Source: an uncultured Agromyces sp. (lineage in GTDB: Bacteria > Actinomycetota > Actinomycetes > Actinomycetales > Microbacteriaceae). From it: a DNA stretch of 64,000 nt. The stretch lies in assembly GCA_913053875.1 (NCBI GenBank), contig CAJXGN010000003.1:62001-126000 (forward strand), read 5' to 3'. Position numbers and translations under genes: made by a program. Below, in pieces: positions 26,376-34,745 of the stretch (position 1 is its first letter; each line of letters opens with the position of its first letter). The notes below the pieces were generated by a model, which ran no database searches, was not told the DNA's origin, and was given only the letters and a program-made list of their open reading frames with translations.

Positions 26376-27916
26376 AGCCGATCGTGCTCGTCACGCGCAA
26401 CACCGTCTACGACCTGCGGATGCGGCGGCTCCTCGAGGGGAAGCTCCGCTCCATTCCGGGCGAGTTCCTCGGCATCGGTACGTCACTCGTGCTCGATCGG
26501 GTGGGGGATGCACCGAAGATCGCGCTGCTCGGCCCCGAGCTGAGCCAATCCGAGATCGTCACGCTCGCGGCGGGGCTCGTCGAGCGGCATCCGCGCATCG
26601 GCCTCATCGTCGTCGAGGCCGAACCCGGCGATCCCGAGACCTGGATCGGCCGTGGCATCCACGCGGTCATCGCCGCCACCGCCACAGACCCCGAAAAGCT
26701 CGACCTCATCACCCGCCTGCAGACTTGGCTCAACCTCTACGGCGGCGAGCAGGATCCGAGCGAGTTCGGCGGCATCGAAGACGACGCGGATGCCCCTGAG
26801 CCGGCCGTCGCACCGCCCACCGGTGCCACACCGGCGACGCCACGGGTCACCGAGGACGATCGCGACCAAGAGGTCGTCTGGGTCGCGGAGACCGCCGGGC
26901 GCGCGGGCTCGTCGGAGAGCCACGGAGCGGCTGCCCCGGAGCGGCCCGCAGCACGCACGGCGGTACTCGCACCCGAGCGCCCCGAGCCCGTGCCGGCCGA
27001 CCCCGATGCTCCGCCGCGTCTCGCGCCGCCGCCCCCGCCTCCCGCCAGTTGGGCAGCCGAGCCCAAGGAGCAGGCCGCAGGGCAACCGGTCGCAGCACCC
27101 GCCATCAGCGCTGTCGCAACCGAGAGTTCGGCCGACCCGGAAGTCCCCACGACTCTCAGCGAGATCATCGTCGTCGCGGCTCCGAAGGGCGGCCAGGGCA
27201 AGACCACCGCGGCGATCAACCTCGCGGTCGGCCTCGCCGAGGTCGCGCCCGGACAGGTGGTGCTCGTCGACGCCGACCTGCAGTTCGGCGATATCGCGAG
27301 TGCGCTCAGCCTGCCCGATTCGCGCACGATCGTCGGCGCGCTCGACACGCGCGACGACGACGAGCTCGTCGACGGGCTGGTGCGACACGAGGACGACTTC
27401 TTCGTGATGCCCGCCCCGCCCACGCCCGAGGACGCGGAGCACGTCACGCCCGCTGATCTGGTGAAGGTCGTCCAACGCCTCAACAGCAGGTTCCGCTACG
27501 TGGTCGTCGACACCACGCCCGGCGTCGGCGAGCACAGCCTCGCGCTCATCGCCGCCGCGACCGACGGCGTCTTCATCGCGAACATCAACGTGCCGAGCCT
27601 CAATGCGATGCGCAAGGAGCTCCAGCTCCTCGACAGCAGCGACGGCATGCCGCCGAACCGGCACATGGTGCTGAACTTCACCGACCGCAAGGCCGGCATC
27701 ACCCCGGCGAAGGCGGCGGAGGTGGTCGGCACCGCGTTCGACGTCGAGGTGCCCCGGTCGGTCGCGGTGCTCTTCGCGAGCAACGAGGGCGTGCCGCTGA
27801 TCCACCACGACGTGCGCGACGCCGCCGCCAAGGCGTTGCGCAGACTGGTGCAGCGCATCGACCCCGCCGCCGTGCCGACCCGGCGCCGCATCCACCGTCG
27901 GTGGCGCGCGCAGTGA
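26372..27916 (+). CDS. CpaE-like AAA/ParA-type ATPase (copy 2)
   Basis: A 514-residue paralogue of the CpaE at 21364. The N-terminal domain aligns throughout (RRLLEGKLRSIPGEFLGIG; IALLGPELSQSE; RIGLIVVE). A Pro/Ala/Glu-rich linker of about 130 residues follows, longer than in copy 1. The ATPase domain has KGGQGKTTAAINLAVGLAEV (about residue 271), LVDADLQFGDIASAL and VVVDTTPGVGEHSLAL, and ends with the same RRRIHR tail. GC and codon use are host-like (70% in one counted line), unlike copy 1. Role: probably a second pilus-positioning ATPase; whether it serves the same pilus is unknown. Confidence 0.88.
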   Translation: MKPIVLVTRNTVYDLRMRRLLEGKLRSIPGEFLGIGTSLVLDRVGDAPKIALLGPELSQSEIVTLAAGLVERHPRIGLIVVEAEPGDPETWIGRGIHAVIAATATDPEKLDLITRLQTWLNLYGGEQDPSEFGGIEDDADAPEPAVAPPTGATPATPRVTEDDRDQEVVWVAETAGRAGSSESHGAAAPERPAARTAVLAPERPEPVPADPDAPPRLAPPPPPPASWAAEPKEQAAGQPVAAPAISAVATESSADPEVPTTLSEIIVVAAPKGGQGKTTAAINLAVGLAEVAPGQVVLVDADLQFGDIASALSLPDSRTIVGALDTRDDDELVDGLVRHEDDFFVMPAPPTPEDAEHVTPADLVKVVQRLNSRFRYVVVDTTPGVGEHSLALIAAATDGVFIANINVPSLNAMRKELQLLDSSDGMPPNRHMVLNFTDRKAGITPAKAAEVVGTAFDVEVPRSVAVLFASNEGVPLIHHDVRDAAAKALRRLVQRIDPAAVPTRRRIHRRWRAQ

Positions 27917-27929
27917 GTCCGGTCCGCGG

Positions 27930-27938
27930 TTATCCACA
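27930..27938 (+). promoter_or_regulatory. Perfect DnaA-box sequence TTATCCACA
   Basis: A single consensus DnaA box in the 76-bp gap between the second CpaE gene and the next gene. It lies 42 bp upstream of the -10 box at 27980. There is no cluster, so it is not an origin; it could link expression to DnaA or be chance. Confidence 0.4.
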
Positions 27939-27979
27939 GGCCTGTTGCGGAGCCCGAGGAGCGCCCGGCCCGGCCCGGC

Positions 27980-27985
27980 TACCCT
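27980..27985 (+). promoter_or_regulatory. -10 box for the second prepilin-peptidase-like gene
   Basis: TACCCT ends seven bases before GTG at 27993, a leaderless arrangement that fixes the start. Confidence 0.45.
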
Positions 27986-27992
27986 TCCTCGC

Positions 27993-28631
27993 GTGACGGC
28001 GATACTCCTGGGCGGTGGCGCGGTCTTCGGCGCGGTCGCCGGGTGGTGGCCGATCGCCGGCTCCGCACGCACCGCGACGCACGGCACTCGCATGTGGACT
28101 CGACGCGCACGCATCATCGTCACGATCGCCGCCGGCATCGGCGGACTCGCCATCTGCTGGGGCATCGGACTCTCGCCCGTGCTCATGCCGGCACTCGTCT
28201 TCCTCATCACGGGCACGGCATTGGCAGCCACGGATGCCGCCGAGCGACGCGTTCCAGCAGGCACCGTGTTCAGCGCCGGCGTCCTCATCGCCGGCATGCT
28301 CGTCGTCGCCGCCGCGATCGACGGCACGTGGTGGTCGCTGCTCTGGGCCGGCCTCGGCGCGGTCGGCATGGGCGCGATCGCCGCGGCGGGCGCCCGATGG
28401 CTGCCCCGCATCGTTGCCTGGCGCGACCTCGGCGTGCCGATCCTCGCCGGCCTCATGCTGGGCGCGCTCGGGTGGCAGGCGTGGGCGGTGGGACTCGCCG
28501 GCATGATCGTGATCGGCCTGCTCGCGGCATCCGTCGCCGTGCTCCGGGGCGACAGTCGCACCCTCGCCGGCGCCGTGCCGCTCGGTCCGTCGATCATGGC
28601 TGCGGCGGTGCTCGCCATCGTGCTCGTCTAG
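27993..28631 (+). CDS. Degenerate prepilin-peptidase-like membrane protein
   Basis: A 212-residue polytopic protein aligning with TadV at 17607: ATDAAERRVP corresponds to VDLAEQRLPN, WWSLLWAGLGAVGM to WWSVLWALVGAVAM, and AVPLGPSIMAAAVLA to HIPFGPAMVVGALVA. Both catalytic Asp positions are kept (residues 81 and 145) with the same 64-residue spacing as in TadV, but the GxGD motif is replaced by AWRDLG, losing the glycine and the following Val-Lys. It may be an inactive partner or an altered protease. It follows the second CpaE copy directly. Confidence 0.75.
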   Translation: MTAILLGGGAVFGAVAGWWPIAGSARTATHGTRMWTRRARIIVTIAAGIGGLAICWGIGLSPVLMPALVFLITGTALAATDAAERRVPAGTVFSAGVLIAGMLVVAAAIDGTWWSLLWAGLGAVGMGAIAAAGARWLPRIVAWRDLGVPILAGLMLGALGWQAWAVGLAGMIVIGLLAASVAVLRGDSRTLAGAVPLGPSIMAAAVLAIVLV

Positions 28632-28690
28632 CCGCCACGACACCGCCCGCCCCGTAGGCTGAACGCGGGGCGAACGGGGGTGGTCCGGCA

Positions 28691-29692
28691 GTGAGCAAGG
28701 CGAGTGAGCCCGATTGGCAACCAGACCTGCTCGGCGACCGGTACGAGCAGGTCACGCTCCCGCTCGAGGCCGACGACGAGGGCGACATCGTCGCGACGCT
28801 CGTGCGATACCGGCCGAAGTTCCGGTTCCGGCTCACGCCGGGTGCGGCCGCCGACTGCGACGTGCTCTACGTACACGGGTGGAGCGACTACTTCTTCCAG
28901 ACCGAGCTCGCCGAGTTCTGGGCGGATGCCGGTGCGCGGTTCTACGCCCTCGACCTGCGCAAGTACGGGCGAAGCCTGCGCGAGGGGCAGACCCCGGGGT
29001 TCGTCACCTCGCTCGCCACGTACGACGAGGACATCGAGGCGGCGCTCGCGGCGATGGGTCGCCCGATCGACGGGCCGAGGTCGGCGCGCCCGCTCATCCT
29101 GCTCGGGCACTCGACGGGCGGCCTCACGCTGGCGCTGTGGGCAGCGCGGCATCCCGACGTGGCATCCGCCCTCATCTTGAACAGCCCGTGGCTCGAGTTC
29201 CAGGCGAGCCGGATCGGCCGTGAGGCGGTCACGCCGCTCATCGACCTCTCGGCGCGCGTCGACCCGCGCGGTGGCCTGCCGAACGTCGACCTCGGCTTCT
29301 ACACTCGTGCCGTCGCCGAGGAGGAGGGCGGCGAGTGGCGGTACGACCACGCGTGGCGACCGAACCGCGGGTTCCCGGCGCCGGCTGCTTGGCTGTCGGG
29401 AGTGCTCGCCGCGCACGCCCGCGTCGCGGCGGGCATCGACGTGGGCGCGCCGGTGCTCACGCTGTTGTCCAAGCGCACGACGATCCTCGCCCGCTGGAGC
29501 GAGGAGATGCGCTCGAGCGACAGCGTGCTGGTGGTCGACGAGATGGCCGAACGTGCGCTGCGACTCGGCCCCTCGGTCACGGTCGAGCGCATCGAGGGCG
29601 CCCTGCACGACGTCTTCCTGTCGCGCCCCGAGGTGCGGCGCGACGCCTACGACCGGGTCACTCGCTGGTTGCGCGGGTTCGCGCCGATGTAG
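28691..29692 (+). CDS. Alpha/beta hydrolase, monoacylglycerol-lipase/S33-like
   Basis: A 333-residue cytoplasmic hydrolase. VLYVHGWSDYFFQTELAEF gives the oxyanion region, LILLGHSTGGLTLALWAA the nucleophile elbow (GHSTG), and EGALHDVFLSRPEVR the likely catalytic His. It has no signal peptide. The substrate is unknown; lipids or peptides are possible. GTG at 28691 follows a GGGGGTGG site, and TAGGCT at 28655-28660 gives a short leader. Confidence 0.85.
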   Translation: MSKASEPDWQPDLLGDRYEQVTLPLEADDEGDIVATLVRYRPKFRFRLTPGAAADCDVLYVHGWSDYFFQTELAEFWADAGARFYALDLRKYGRSLREGQTPGFVTSLATYDEDIEAALAAMGRPIDGPRSARPLILLGHSTGGLTLALWAARHPDVASALILNSPWLEFQASRIGREAVTPLIDLSARVDPRGGLPNVDLGFYTRAVAEEEGGEWRYDHAWRPNRGFPAPAAWLSGVLAAHARVAAGIDVGAPVLTLLSKRTTILARWSEEMRSSDSVLVVDEMAERALRLGPSVTVERIEGALHDVFLSRPEVRRDAYDRVTRWLRGFAPM

Positions 29693-29745
29693 CATCCGCT
29701 CGCCTGCCCCACGAACTGGGCGGTGAGCCGAGCGGCGGCCGCGAT

Positions 29746-29751
29746 TAGGCT
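29746..29751 (+). promoter_or_regulatory. -10 box for the small membrane protein gene, leaderless start
   Basis: TAGGCT ends seven bases before ATG at 29759, supporting that start over the in-frame upstream one. Confidence 0.45.
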
Positions 29752-29758
29752 CCATGCC

Positions 29759-30088
29759 ATGCCCCGCATCCCATTCGCGATCGTGGTCGTCGCGCTCGCC
29801 GCGATGGTGGTCGTGCCGGGCATCGCGAGCATGTCGCCGACCCCGACCTTCCTGGGCTGGCACATGTACTCCGGGTACCGGACCACGCTCACCTTCGAGA
29901 TCGAGCACGACGATGCGACTCACGACAAGGTCGACCTGGGCGAGATCGCCGGCGGACTGCGCGTCGAGATCGACTACGCCGAGCGGGGTGCTGAGTTCCT
30001 CTGCGACCGCGACGCCACCATCACGACGGTGCGCGTGCACCGCGACCACCCGGTGTTGGACGAGGAGTTCTCGTGCAGCGCCTTCTGA
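29759..30088 (+). CDS. Unrecognised small exported protein paired with the HTTM gene
   Basis: A 109-residue protein with an N-terminal hydrophobic segment (IPFAIVVVALAAMVVVPGI) and an outside part containing TFLGWHMYSGYRTTLTFEI, with two Cys residues (FLCDRD; EFSCSAF) that may pair. I do not recognise a family. Its end overlaps the HTTM gene by 16 bases, so the two products are probably made together and may interact, as small partners do with other HTTM proteins (inference). Confidence 0.65.
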   Translation: MPRIPFAIVVVALAAMVVVPGIASMSPTPTFLGWHMYSGYRTTLTFEIEHDDATHDKVDLGEIAGGLRVEIDYAERGAEFLCDRDATITTVRVHRDHPVLDEEFSCSAF

Positions 30089-30999
30089 CGCGCGAGGTCG
30101 ACGCAAGGCCGCTCGCCGTGAGCCGCATCCTCGTCGGGCTGGTCGGGATCGGCATGAGCCTGGAGTGGGCGGTGCCGCTCATCCGGATCGCGGGCGGTGA
30201 CGTGCTCCGGGTCCCCGTGGTCGCGTGGACGCCGCCGCCGACTGCCTTTGTCGTCGTCCTGCTGTTCCTCGTCACCTTCGTCGGTGGCATGGGCATGGTG
30301 CTCGGGGTGTTCGGGCGCGCTGCCGCGATCATGGTCGCCGCATCCGCCGGCATCGCCCTGCTCGCCGACCAGCAGGTCTACAGCAACCACGCGCTGCTGC
30401 TGGTGCTCGTCGCCACGCTGATCGCGATGAGCGGGGCGCACCGCGCCCTCTCGATCCTCGGGTGGCTCCGGCGGCGTGCTGCGCGTCGCGCGATGCGCAA
30501 CGCGGATGCGGGTCCTCCTGACGGCCGTCCGATCACCGAGCGGGTGCCCTACTGGCCCGCGTTCCTGATCCGCGCACTGCTTTCCTCGGTCTACCTATGG
30601 ACCGCGATCGCCAAGGTCAACCCCGACTACCTCGCCGGCGACGTCTTCGCCCACTTCGGCAACGAGCTCATGCAGCTGCTCGAGCCGGTGCTCCCGGCGC
30701 TCGCCGTCGCGAGCATCCTCACCGAACTGTTCGTCGGCATCGCGCTCTGGGTGCGACCGTTGTTTCCGCTCGCGCTGCTCGCCGGCGTCGGACTGCACGT
30801 CGGCATCGTCGCGACCCTGAACGACCCGTATCCGCTCGTGCTCTTCGCGATGCTGATGGCCCCGGCGTACCTGCTCGCCGGTGCCGAGTGGGTGCGCGGC
30901 GGCGGGCCGCTCGTCGAGCGCACGCAAATCGCCTGGTCGAGGCTCAAGAGGCGGATGCCCCGGAGGCGACGCGCCGCGAGCAGCACCGCGCCCGCGTGA
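30073..30999 (+). CDS. HTTM / vitamin-K-carboxylase-like membrane protein
   Basis: A 308-residue polytopic protein of the HTTM class (relatives of gamma-glutamyl carboxylase and DoxX-like proteins). Diagnostic stretches are LLADQQVYSNHALLLVLVAT and SSVYLWTAIAKVNPDYLAGD, with further helices in FVVVLLFLVTFVGGMGMVLG and VASILTELFVGIALWV. The C-terminus is strongly basic. Bacterial HTTM functions are mostly unknown. The nearby menaquinone genes make a quinone-linked role attractive but unproven. GTG at 30073 overlaps the previous gene. Confidence 0.75.
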   Translation: MQRLLTREVDARPLAVSRILVGLVGIGMSLEWAVPLIRIAGGDVLRVPVVAWTPPPTAFVVVLLFLVTFVGGMGMVLGVFGRAAAIMVAASAGIALLADQQVYSNHALLLVLVATLIAMSGAHRALSILGWLRRRAARRAMRNADAGPPDGRPITERVPYWPAFLIRALLSSVYLWTAIAKVNPDYLAGDVFAHFGNELMQLLEPVLPALAVASILTELFVGIALWVRPLFPLALLAGVGLHVGIVATLNDPYPLVLFAMLMAPAYLLAGAEWVRGGGPLVERTQIAWSRLKRRMPRRRRAASSTAPA

Positions 31000-31011
31000 T
31001 CCGCCCCGCGC

Positions 31012-31500
31012 CTACCGGAAGTTCACGAACTGGAGGTCGACGTCGAGGTCGGCGCCCTTCAGCAGCGCGATGGTGGCCTGCAGGTCGTCGCGGCTCTTCG
31101 AGGAGACGCGCAGCTCGTCGCCCTGGATCTGCGACCTCACCGACTTCGGCGCCTCGTCGCGAATGAGCTTGCCGATCTTCTTCGCGTGCTCCTGGTCGAT
31201 GCCCTGCTTGAGCGCGACCTCGAGGCGGTACTCCTTGCCCGAGGCGTACGGCTCGCCCGCGTCGAGGCTCTTCAGCGAGATGCCGCGCTTGACGAACTTC
31301 GACTGCAGCACGTCGAGCACGGCCTTCACGCGCTCCTCCGAGTTCGCCTTCAGCAGGATCTTCTCGCCGCTGAACTCGACGGATGCCCCCACGCCACGGA
31401 AGTCGTACCGCTGGTCGATCTCCTTGCGAGCCTGGTTGACCGCGTTGTCGGCCTCCATCTTGTCGACCTTGCTGACCACGTCGAACGTCGAATCTGCCAT
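31012..31500 (-). CDS. yajQ: YajQ family protein (DUF520)
   Basis: A 162-residue nucleotide-binding protein. Motifs are [19 protein letters not shown] near the start, [13 protein letters not shown], and [18 protein letters not shown] near the end, all standard for YajQ. Some homologues bind cyclic di-GMP and act in gene regulation; the role in actinobacteria is unclear. The minus-strand TAGACT lies seven bases upstream of the ATG, so the mRNA is probably leaderless. It converges with the HTTM gene 12 bp away. Confidence 0.95.
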   Translation of the reverse strand: MADSTFDVVSKVDKMEADNAVNQARKEIDQRYDFRGVGASVEFSGEKILLKANSEERVKAVLDVLQSKFVKRGISLKSLDAGEPYASGKEYRLEVALKQGIDQEHAKKIGKLIRDEAPKSVRSQIQGDELRVSSKSRDDLQATIALLKGADLDVDLQFVNFR

Positions 31501-31507
31501 GCGCGCA

Positions 31508-31513
31508 AGTCTA
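31508..31513 (-). promoter_or_regulatory. -10 box for yajQ, leaderless start
   Basis: TAGACT on the minus strand ends seven bases before the ATG at 31500. The rest of the 345-bp gap to 31846 holds the palindromic repeat listed next and no gene I can support. Confidence 0.5.
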
Positions 31514-31625
31514 GCCAGCGCGCCCGGTCGGCCACCCGTGCCCGCGCCCTACCCTGCCCCGCGTCCTGCCCCATGCCCAGCGCCCGCCCCCGGTCACACG
31601 CCCGCGCTCGGCACGTGCCGAGAAC

Positions 31626-31692
31626 CGTCTGAGGGCCAAGTCTCGTCTGAGGGCCGGATCTTCGGCCCTCAGACGAAGATTTGGCCCTCAGG
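31626..31692. repeat. CTGAGGGC palindromic repeat cluster, upstream copy
   Basis: The octamer CTGAGGGC occurs at 31629 and 31647 and its complement at 31665 and 31684. CGTCTGAGGGCC (31644-31655) pairs perfectly with 31664-31675 around an eight-base loop containing GATCTTC. The same family recurs at 32878-32994, on the other side of the single gene between them. Confidence 0.8.
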
Positions 31693-31845
31693 CCGACGTT
31701 CGGCTGGCCCAGACGAGTGGTGAATAGCGCAAGGGCGGGCACGGGCAGCGAGCGACTGCTCCTGCACAGGCGGGCGGTCTCGGCATCGTGGGCATCTCGG
31801 CCCGCCACCGCGCCGCGCACGGACGCGGGCCGCGAGAGTCGGAGC

Positions 31846-32853
31846 ATGGTAGATGCGGGCACGTCGGGCGAGCACGGGTTCCCAACCGACGACCGGGGGA
31901 TCGTCCTCGCGCGCAGCATGCGCGAGGTCGGGCAGGAGGCCGCGCTGTACGCCGCGGTGCGGCGAGGCGATCTCGTCCGAATCCGCCCCGGCGCGTATCG
32001 GGCGCCCTCGCCCGGCGACATGAGCCTGTCCGCGACGGAGCGCGACGCGCGGCGCCACCGGTTCCTGGTCCAGGCGGCAGCGACGAAGCTGCGCCGCCCG
32101 GTCTTCACCGGGTACTCCGCGGTCGCGCTGCACGGGCTCCCGATCGTGGGGAGGTGGCCCGATGAGGTCGAGGTCCTCATCGCGCGGCCCACGGGCAGTC
32201 GTCGCCCCGGCATCCGCTACATCGCGGCGACGACGAAGCCGCCGACGGTGACGGTGGACGGCATCACGGTGGTGACGATCGAGCACGCGCTCCTGCGGCT
32301 GGCGCGCAGTGCGCCCCTGATCACCGCGCTCACGGCCACGGATGCCGCACTGTGGCGCCCGCGCGCACGTGGCGCGCAGCCGAAGACGACGACGGAGCGC
32401 CTGCGCGAGACCCACACGGCGATGCTGCCGTACCCGGGCAGTCGTCGGGTCGAAGCCGTACTCGCCCGTGCAACCGACCGGGCGGAGTCTCCACTCGAAA
32501 CCGTGAGCAGGGTCGACTTCGAGGAACTCGGCTTCCCGCAGCCCGTGTTGCAGCACCACATCGAGCTTCCGGAGCTCGGCCAGGATGCGGACATCGACTT
32601 CTGGTGGCCCGCGCATGGTGTCGCCGGTGAGGCGGACGGCGTCGGCAAGTACCAGCGCGAACCCGGGGTGGACGCGACGATCGAGACGGTGCTTGCCGAG
32701 AAGGCGCGGGAGGACGCGATCCGTCGGCGCGTCCGCGCCTTCGTACGTTGGACCTGGGCGGATGCATGGAAGCGCGACCCGCTCCGCGCGAAGCTCCAGG
32801 AGGCGGGGCTTCCGATCGTGCCCCGCCCGACGCGATTCATCCGTCTCAGCTGA
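31846..32853 (+). CDS. AbiEi-like N-domain with endonuclease-like C-domain
   Basis: A 335-residue protein. The first 60 residues (RGIVLARSMREVGQEAALYAAVRRGDLVRIRPGAYRA) resemble the winged-helix AbiEi antitoxin domain. The C-terminal 140 residues (AESPLETVSRVDFEELGFPQP, then DADIDFWWPAHGVAGEADGVGKY) look like a DUF559/Vsr-type PD-(D/E)xK nuclease fold with Glu, Asp and Glu-x-Asp-Gly-x-x-Lys. No AbiEii-type toxin gene is adjacent, so a classical toxin-antitoxin pair is not supported. Start ATG 31846 is provisional: the frame is open upstream. The gene is flanked on both sides by one repeat family. Confidence 0.7.
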   Translation: MVDAGTSGEHGFPTDDRGIVLARSMREVGQEAALYAAVRRGDLVRIRPGAYRAPSPGDMSLSATERDARRHRFLVQAAATKLRRPVFTGYSAVALHGLPIVGRWPDEVEVLIARPTGSRRPGIRYIAATTKPPTVTVDGITVVTIEHALLRLARSAPLITALTATDAALWRPRARGAQPKTTTERLRETHTAMLPYPGSRRVEAVLARATDRAESPLETVSRVDFEELGFPQPVLQHHIELPELGQDADIDFWWPAHGVAGEADGVGKYQREPGVDATIETVLAEKAREDAIRRRVRAFVRWTWADAWKRDPLRAKLQEAGLPIVPRPTRFIRLS

Positions 32854-32877
32854 GCGCCATCGCGCCACGTGCAGGCC

Positions 32878-32994
32878 GATTCTTCGCCTGAGGGCTGGAT
32901 CTGGTTTGCCGGCCGAGTCCGGGCCGTCGCCCGAGGGCTGAATCTCGGCTGAGGGCCGAATCTTCAGCCCTCAGTCGAAGAAACGGCCCTCAAG
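32878..32994. repeat. CTGAGGGC palindromic repeat cluster, downstream copy
   Basis: CTGAGGGC at 32888 and 32949 and its complement at 32967, with near copies at 32931 and 32985. The stem 32949-32956/32967-32974 encloses GAATCTTC, matching the loop of the upstream cluster. The copies start 25 bp after the stop codon of the AbiEi-like gene. Confidence 0.8.
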
Positions 32995-33075
32995 CGTGGG
33001 GTGGGCGGGCGTGCGGATGCCTCGGGCGAGCGGATGCCTCGCCGCAACCGCTCCCGGCCCGCACGCAGCGCGCGC

Positions 33076-34734
33076 TCAGCGCAGCCAGACCGTCGTCTCG
33101 CCAGCCACCTCGGCGAGCGAGACAGACGGGCCGCTCGCGAGCAGCACCTCGCGCCCGACGGCCCACGCCGGCAGCGGCGCGGGCGACGGCCCGAAGTTCG
33201 TCACGACCGTCCATCCACCGGGCCGGCGGAACGCCAGCACGTCGGGCGAGCCGGTGTCGACCCACTCGAGCTCCTCGGCGCCCTGCAGTCGGCGGCGCAG
33301 GTCGAGCGCCGCGCGGTACATCGACAGCGTCGAGCCGGGGTCGTCCGACTCCGCGCCGACCGCGAACGACGCGAACCAGTCCGGCTGCGGCAGGTGCGAC
33401 GCGGTCGACCCGTCGGGGCCGAATCCGAACGCGCCTCCCGATGCGGTCCACGGCAGCGGCACGCGGCATCCGTCTCGCCCGACGTCGACGCCCGCGTTGC
33501 GGAAGAACGTCGGGTCCTGTCGGTCCGCGTCGGGGATCTCCGCGACCTCCGGCAGGCCGAGCTCCTCGCCCTGGTAGAGGTAGGCGCTGCCCGGCAGCGC
33601 GAGCAGGAACAGCGACGCAGCGCGCGCTCGCCGCAGCCCGCGCTCGGGGTCGAGCGCGGCAGGGTCGCCGCCCGCGAGCAGCCACTCGCGCGCGACCGCA
33701 CCGTCGTCCGACGCGTCGTCGGGCAACGCGTACCGCGTCGCGTGCCGCACCACGTCGTGGTTCGACAGCACCCACGTGTTCGACGAACCGGTGCCCCGGG
33801 TGAGCTCGAGGTTGCGCGCCACGACCTCCCGGAACGACTCGGCACCGAACGCAGCCCGGAGCAGGTCGAAGTTGAACGCCTGCCCGAGGCTCGTGGGCGC
33901 CGCGTAGCGCGCGCGCCGATGCGGCTCGACCCACGCCTCGGCGACCGCGGTGCGCGGCGGGTCGTACTCGTCGAACACCGCGCGCCACTCCGCGTAGATC
34001 TCGTCGAGCTCCTCGCGGTCCCAGAGCGGGTGCGCGCCGTCGCCGGCGAGCTTGTCGGCCTCCAACTCGGCGTGCGAGCGCAGCGGATACGTGAGGTCCT
34101 TCGCCAGCGCGTGGGCCACGTCGACCCGGAACCCGTCCACGCCGCGGTCCGACCAGAAGCGCAGCGTCGTGAGGAAGTCGTCGCGCACCTCCCGGTTGCC
34201 CCAGTTCAGGTCGGGCTGCTCGCGGGCGAACAGGTGCAGGTAGAACTGCCCGTCGCCGACGGGCTCCCACGCCGACCCGCCGAACATCGACGTCCAGTCG
34301 CTCGGCGGCTCCGAGGCATCCGGCCCCTCGCCGTCGCGGAACAGGTAGCGGTCGCGCGCCGCCGACCCGCGCGGCGAGGCGAGCGCCTCACGGAACCACT
34401 CGTGCCGGTCGGACGAGTGGTTCGGCACGATGTCGACGATCATGCGGATACCCGCAGCGTGCAGCGCGGCCACCAGCTCGTCGAAGTCGTCGAGCGTGCC
34501 GAGTCGCGGGTCCACGTCGCGGTAGTCGTCGACGTCGTACCCGCCGTCGGCGAGCGCGGACGGGTAGAACGGCGAGAGCCACACGGCATCGACGCCGAGC
34601 TCGACGAGGTACGGCACCCGCGACGTGATGCCGCGGAGGTCGCCGATGCCGTCGCCGTTGGCATCGGCGAAGCTGCGCGGGTACACCTGGTACACGGCGG
34701 CCTGGCGCCACCAGTCGCGGTCGGCTCCCGGCAT
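33076..34734 (-). CDS. GH13 alpha-glucosidase of the alpha-galactoside operon
   Basis: Cytoplasmic exo-acting glucosidase of 552 residues (oligo-1,6-glucosidase/sucrase-like). VYQVYPRSFADANGDGIGD opens the domain; DIVPNH at 101-106 (region I), GFRVDVAHAL with nucleophile Asp205, EAW with acid Glu266, and LSNHDVVRH with Asp327 complete the catalytic set. No signal peptide. It is the last gene of the operon, 11 bp after the second permease. After alpha-galactosidase removes galactose from raffinose-type sugars, this enzyme could split the remaining sucrose or other alpha-glucoside (inference). Confidence 0.93.
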   Translation of the reverse strand: MPGADRDWWRQAAVYQVYPRSFADANGDGIGDLRGITSRVPYLVELGVDAVWLSPFYPSALADGGYDVDDYRDVDPRLGTLDDFDELVAALHAAGIRMIVDIVPNHSSDRHEWFREALASPRGSAARDRYLFRDGEGPDASEPPSDWTSMFGGSAWEPVGDGQFYLHLFAREQPDLNWGNREVRDDFLTTLRFWSDRGVDGFRVDVAHALAKDLTYPLRSHAELEADKLAGDGAHPLWDREELDEIYAEWRAVFDEYDPPRTAVAEAWVEPHRRARYAAPTSLGQAFNFDLLRAAFGAESFREVVARNLELTRGTGSSNTWVLSNHDVVRHATRYALPDDASDDGAVAREWLLAGGDPAALDPERGLRRARAASLFLLALPGSAYLYQGEELGLPEVAEIPDADRQDPTFFRNAGVDVGRDGCRVPLPWTASGGAFGFGPDGSTASHLPQPDWFASFAVGAESDDPGSTLSMYRAALDLRRRLQGAEELEWVDTGSPDVLAFRRPGGWTVVTNFGPSPAPLPAWAVGREVLLASGPSVSLAEVAGETTVWLR

Positions 34735-34745
34735 GTCGGTTCCCC

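Noticed and set aside
27928..27940. Replication origin
   Set aside because: A single DnaA box without clustering, AT-rich unwinding region, dnaA or dnaN.
31846..32853. Complete AbiE toxin-antitoxin system
   Set aside because: There is no AbiEii-like nucleotidyltransferase gene next to it; the neighbours are repeats, yajQ and the sugar operon.
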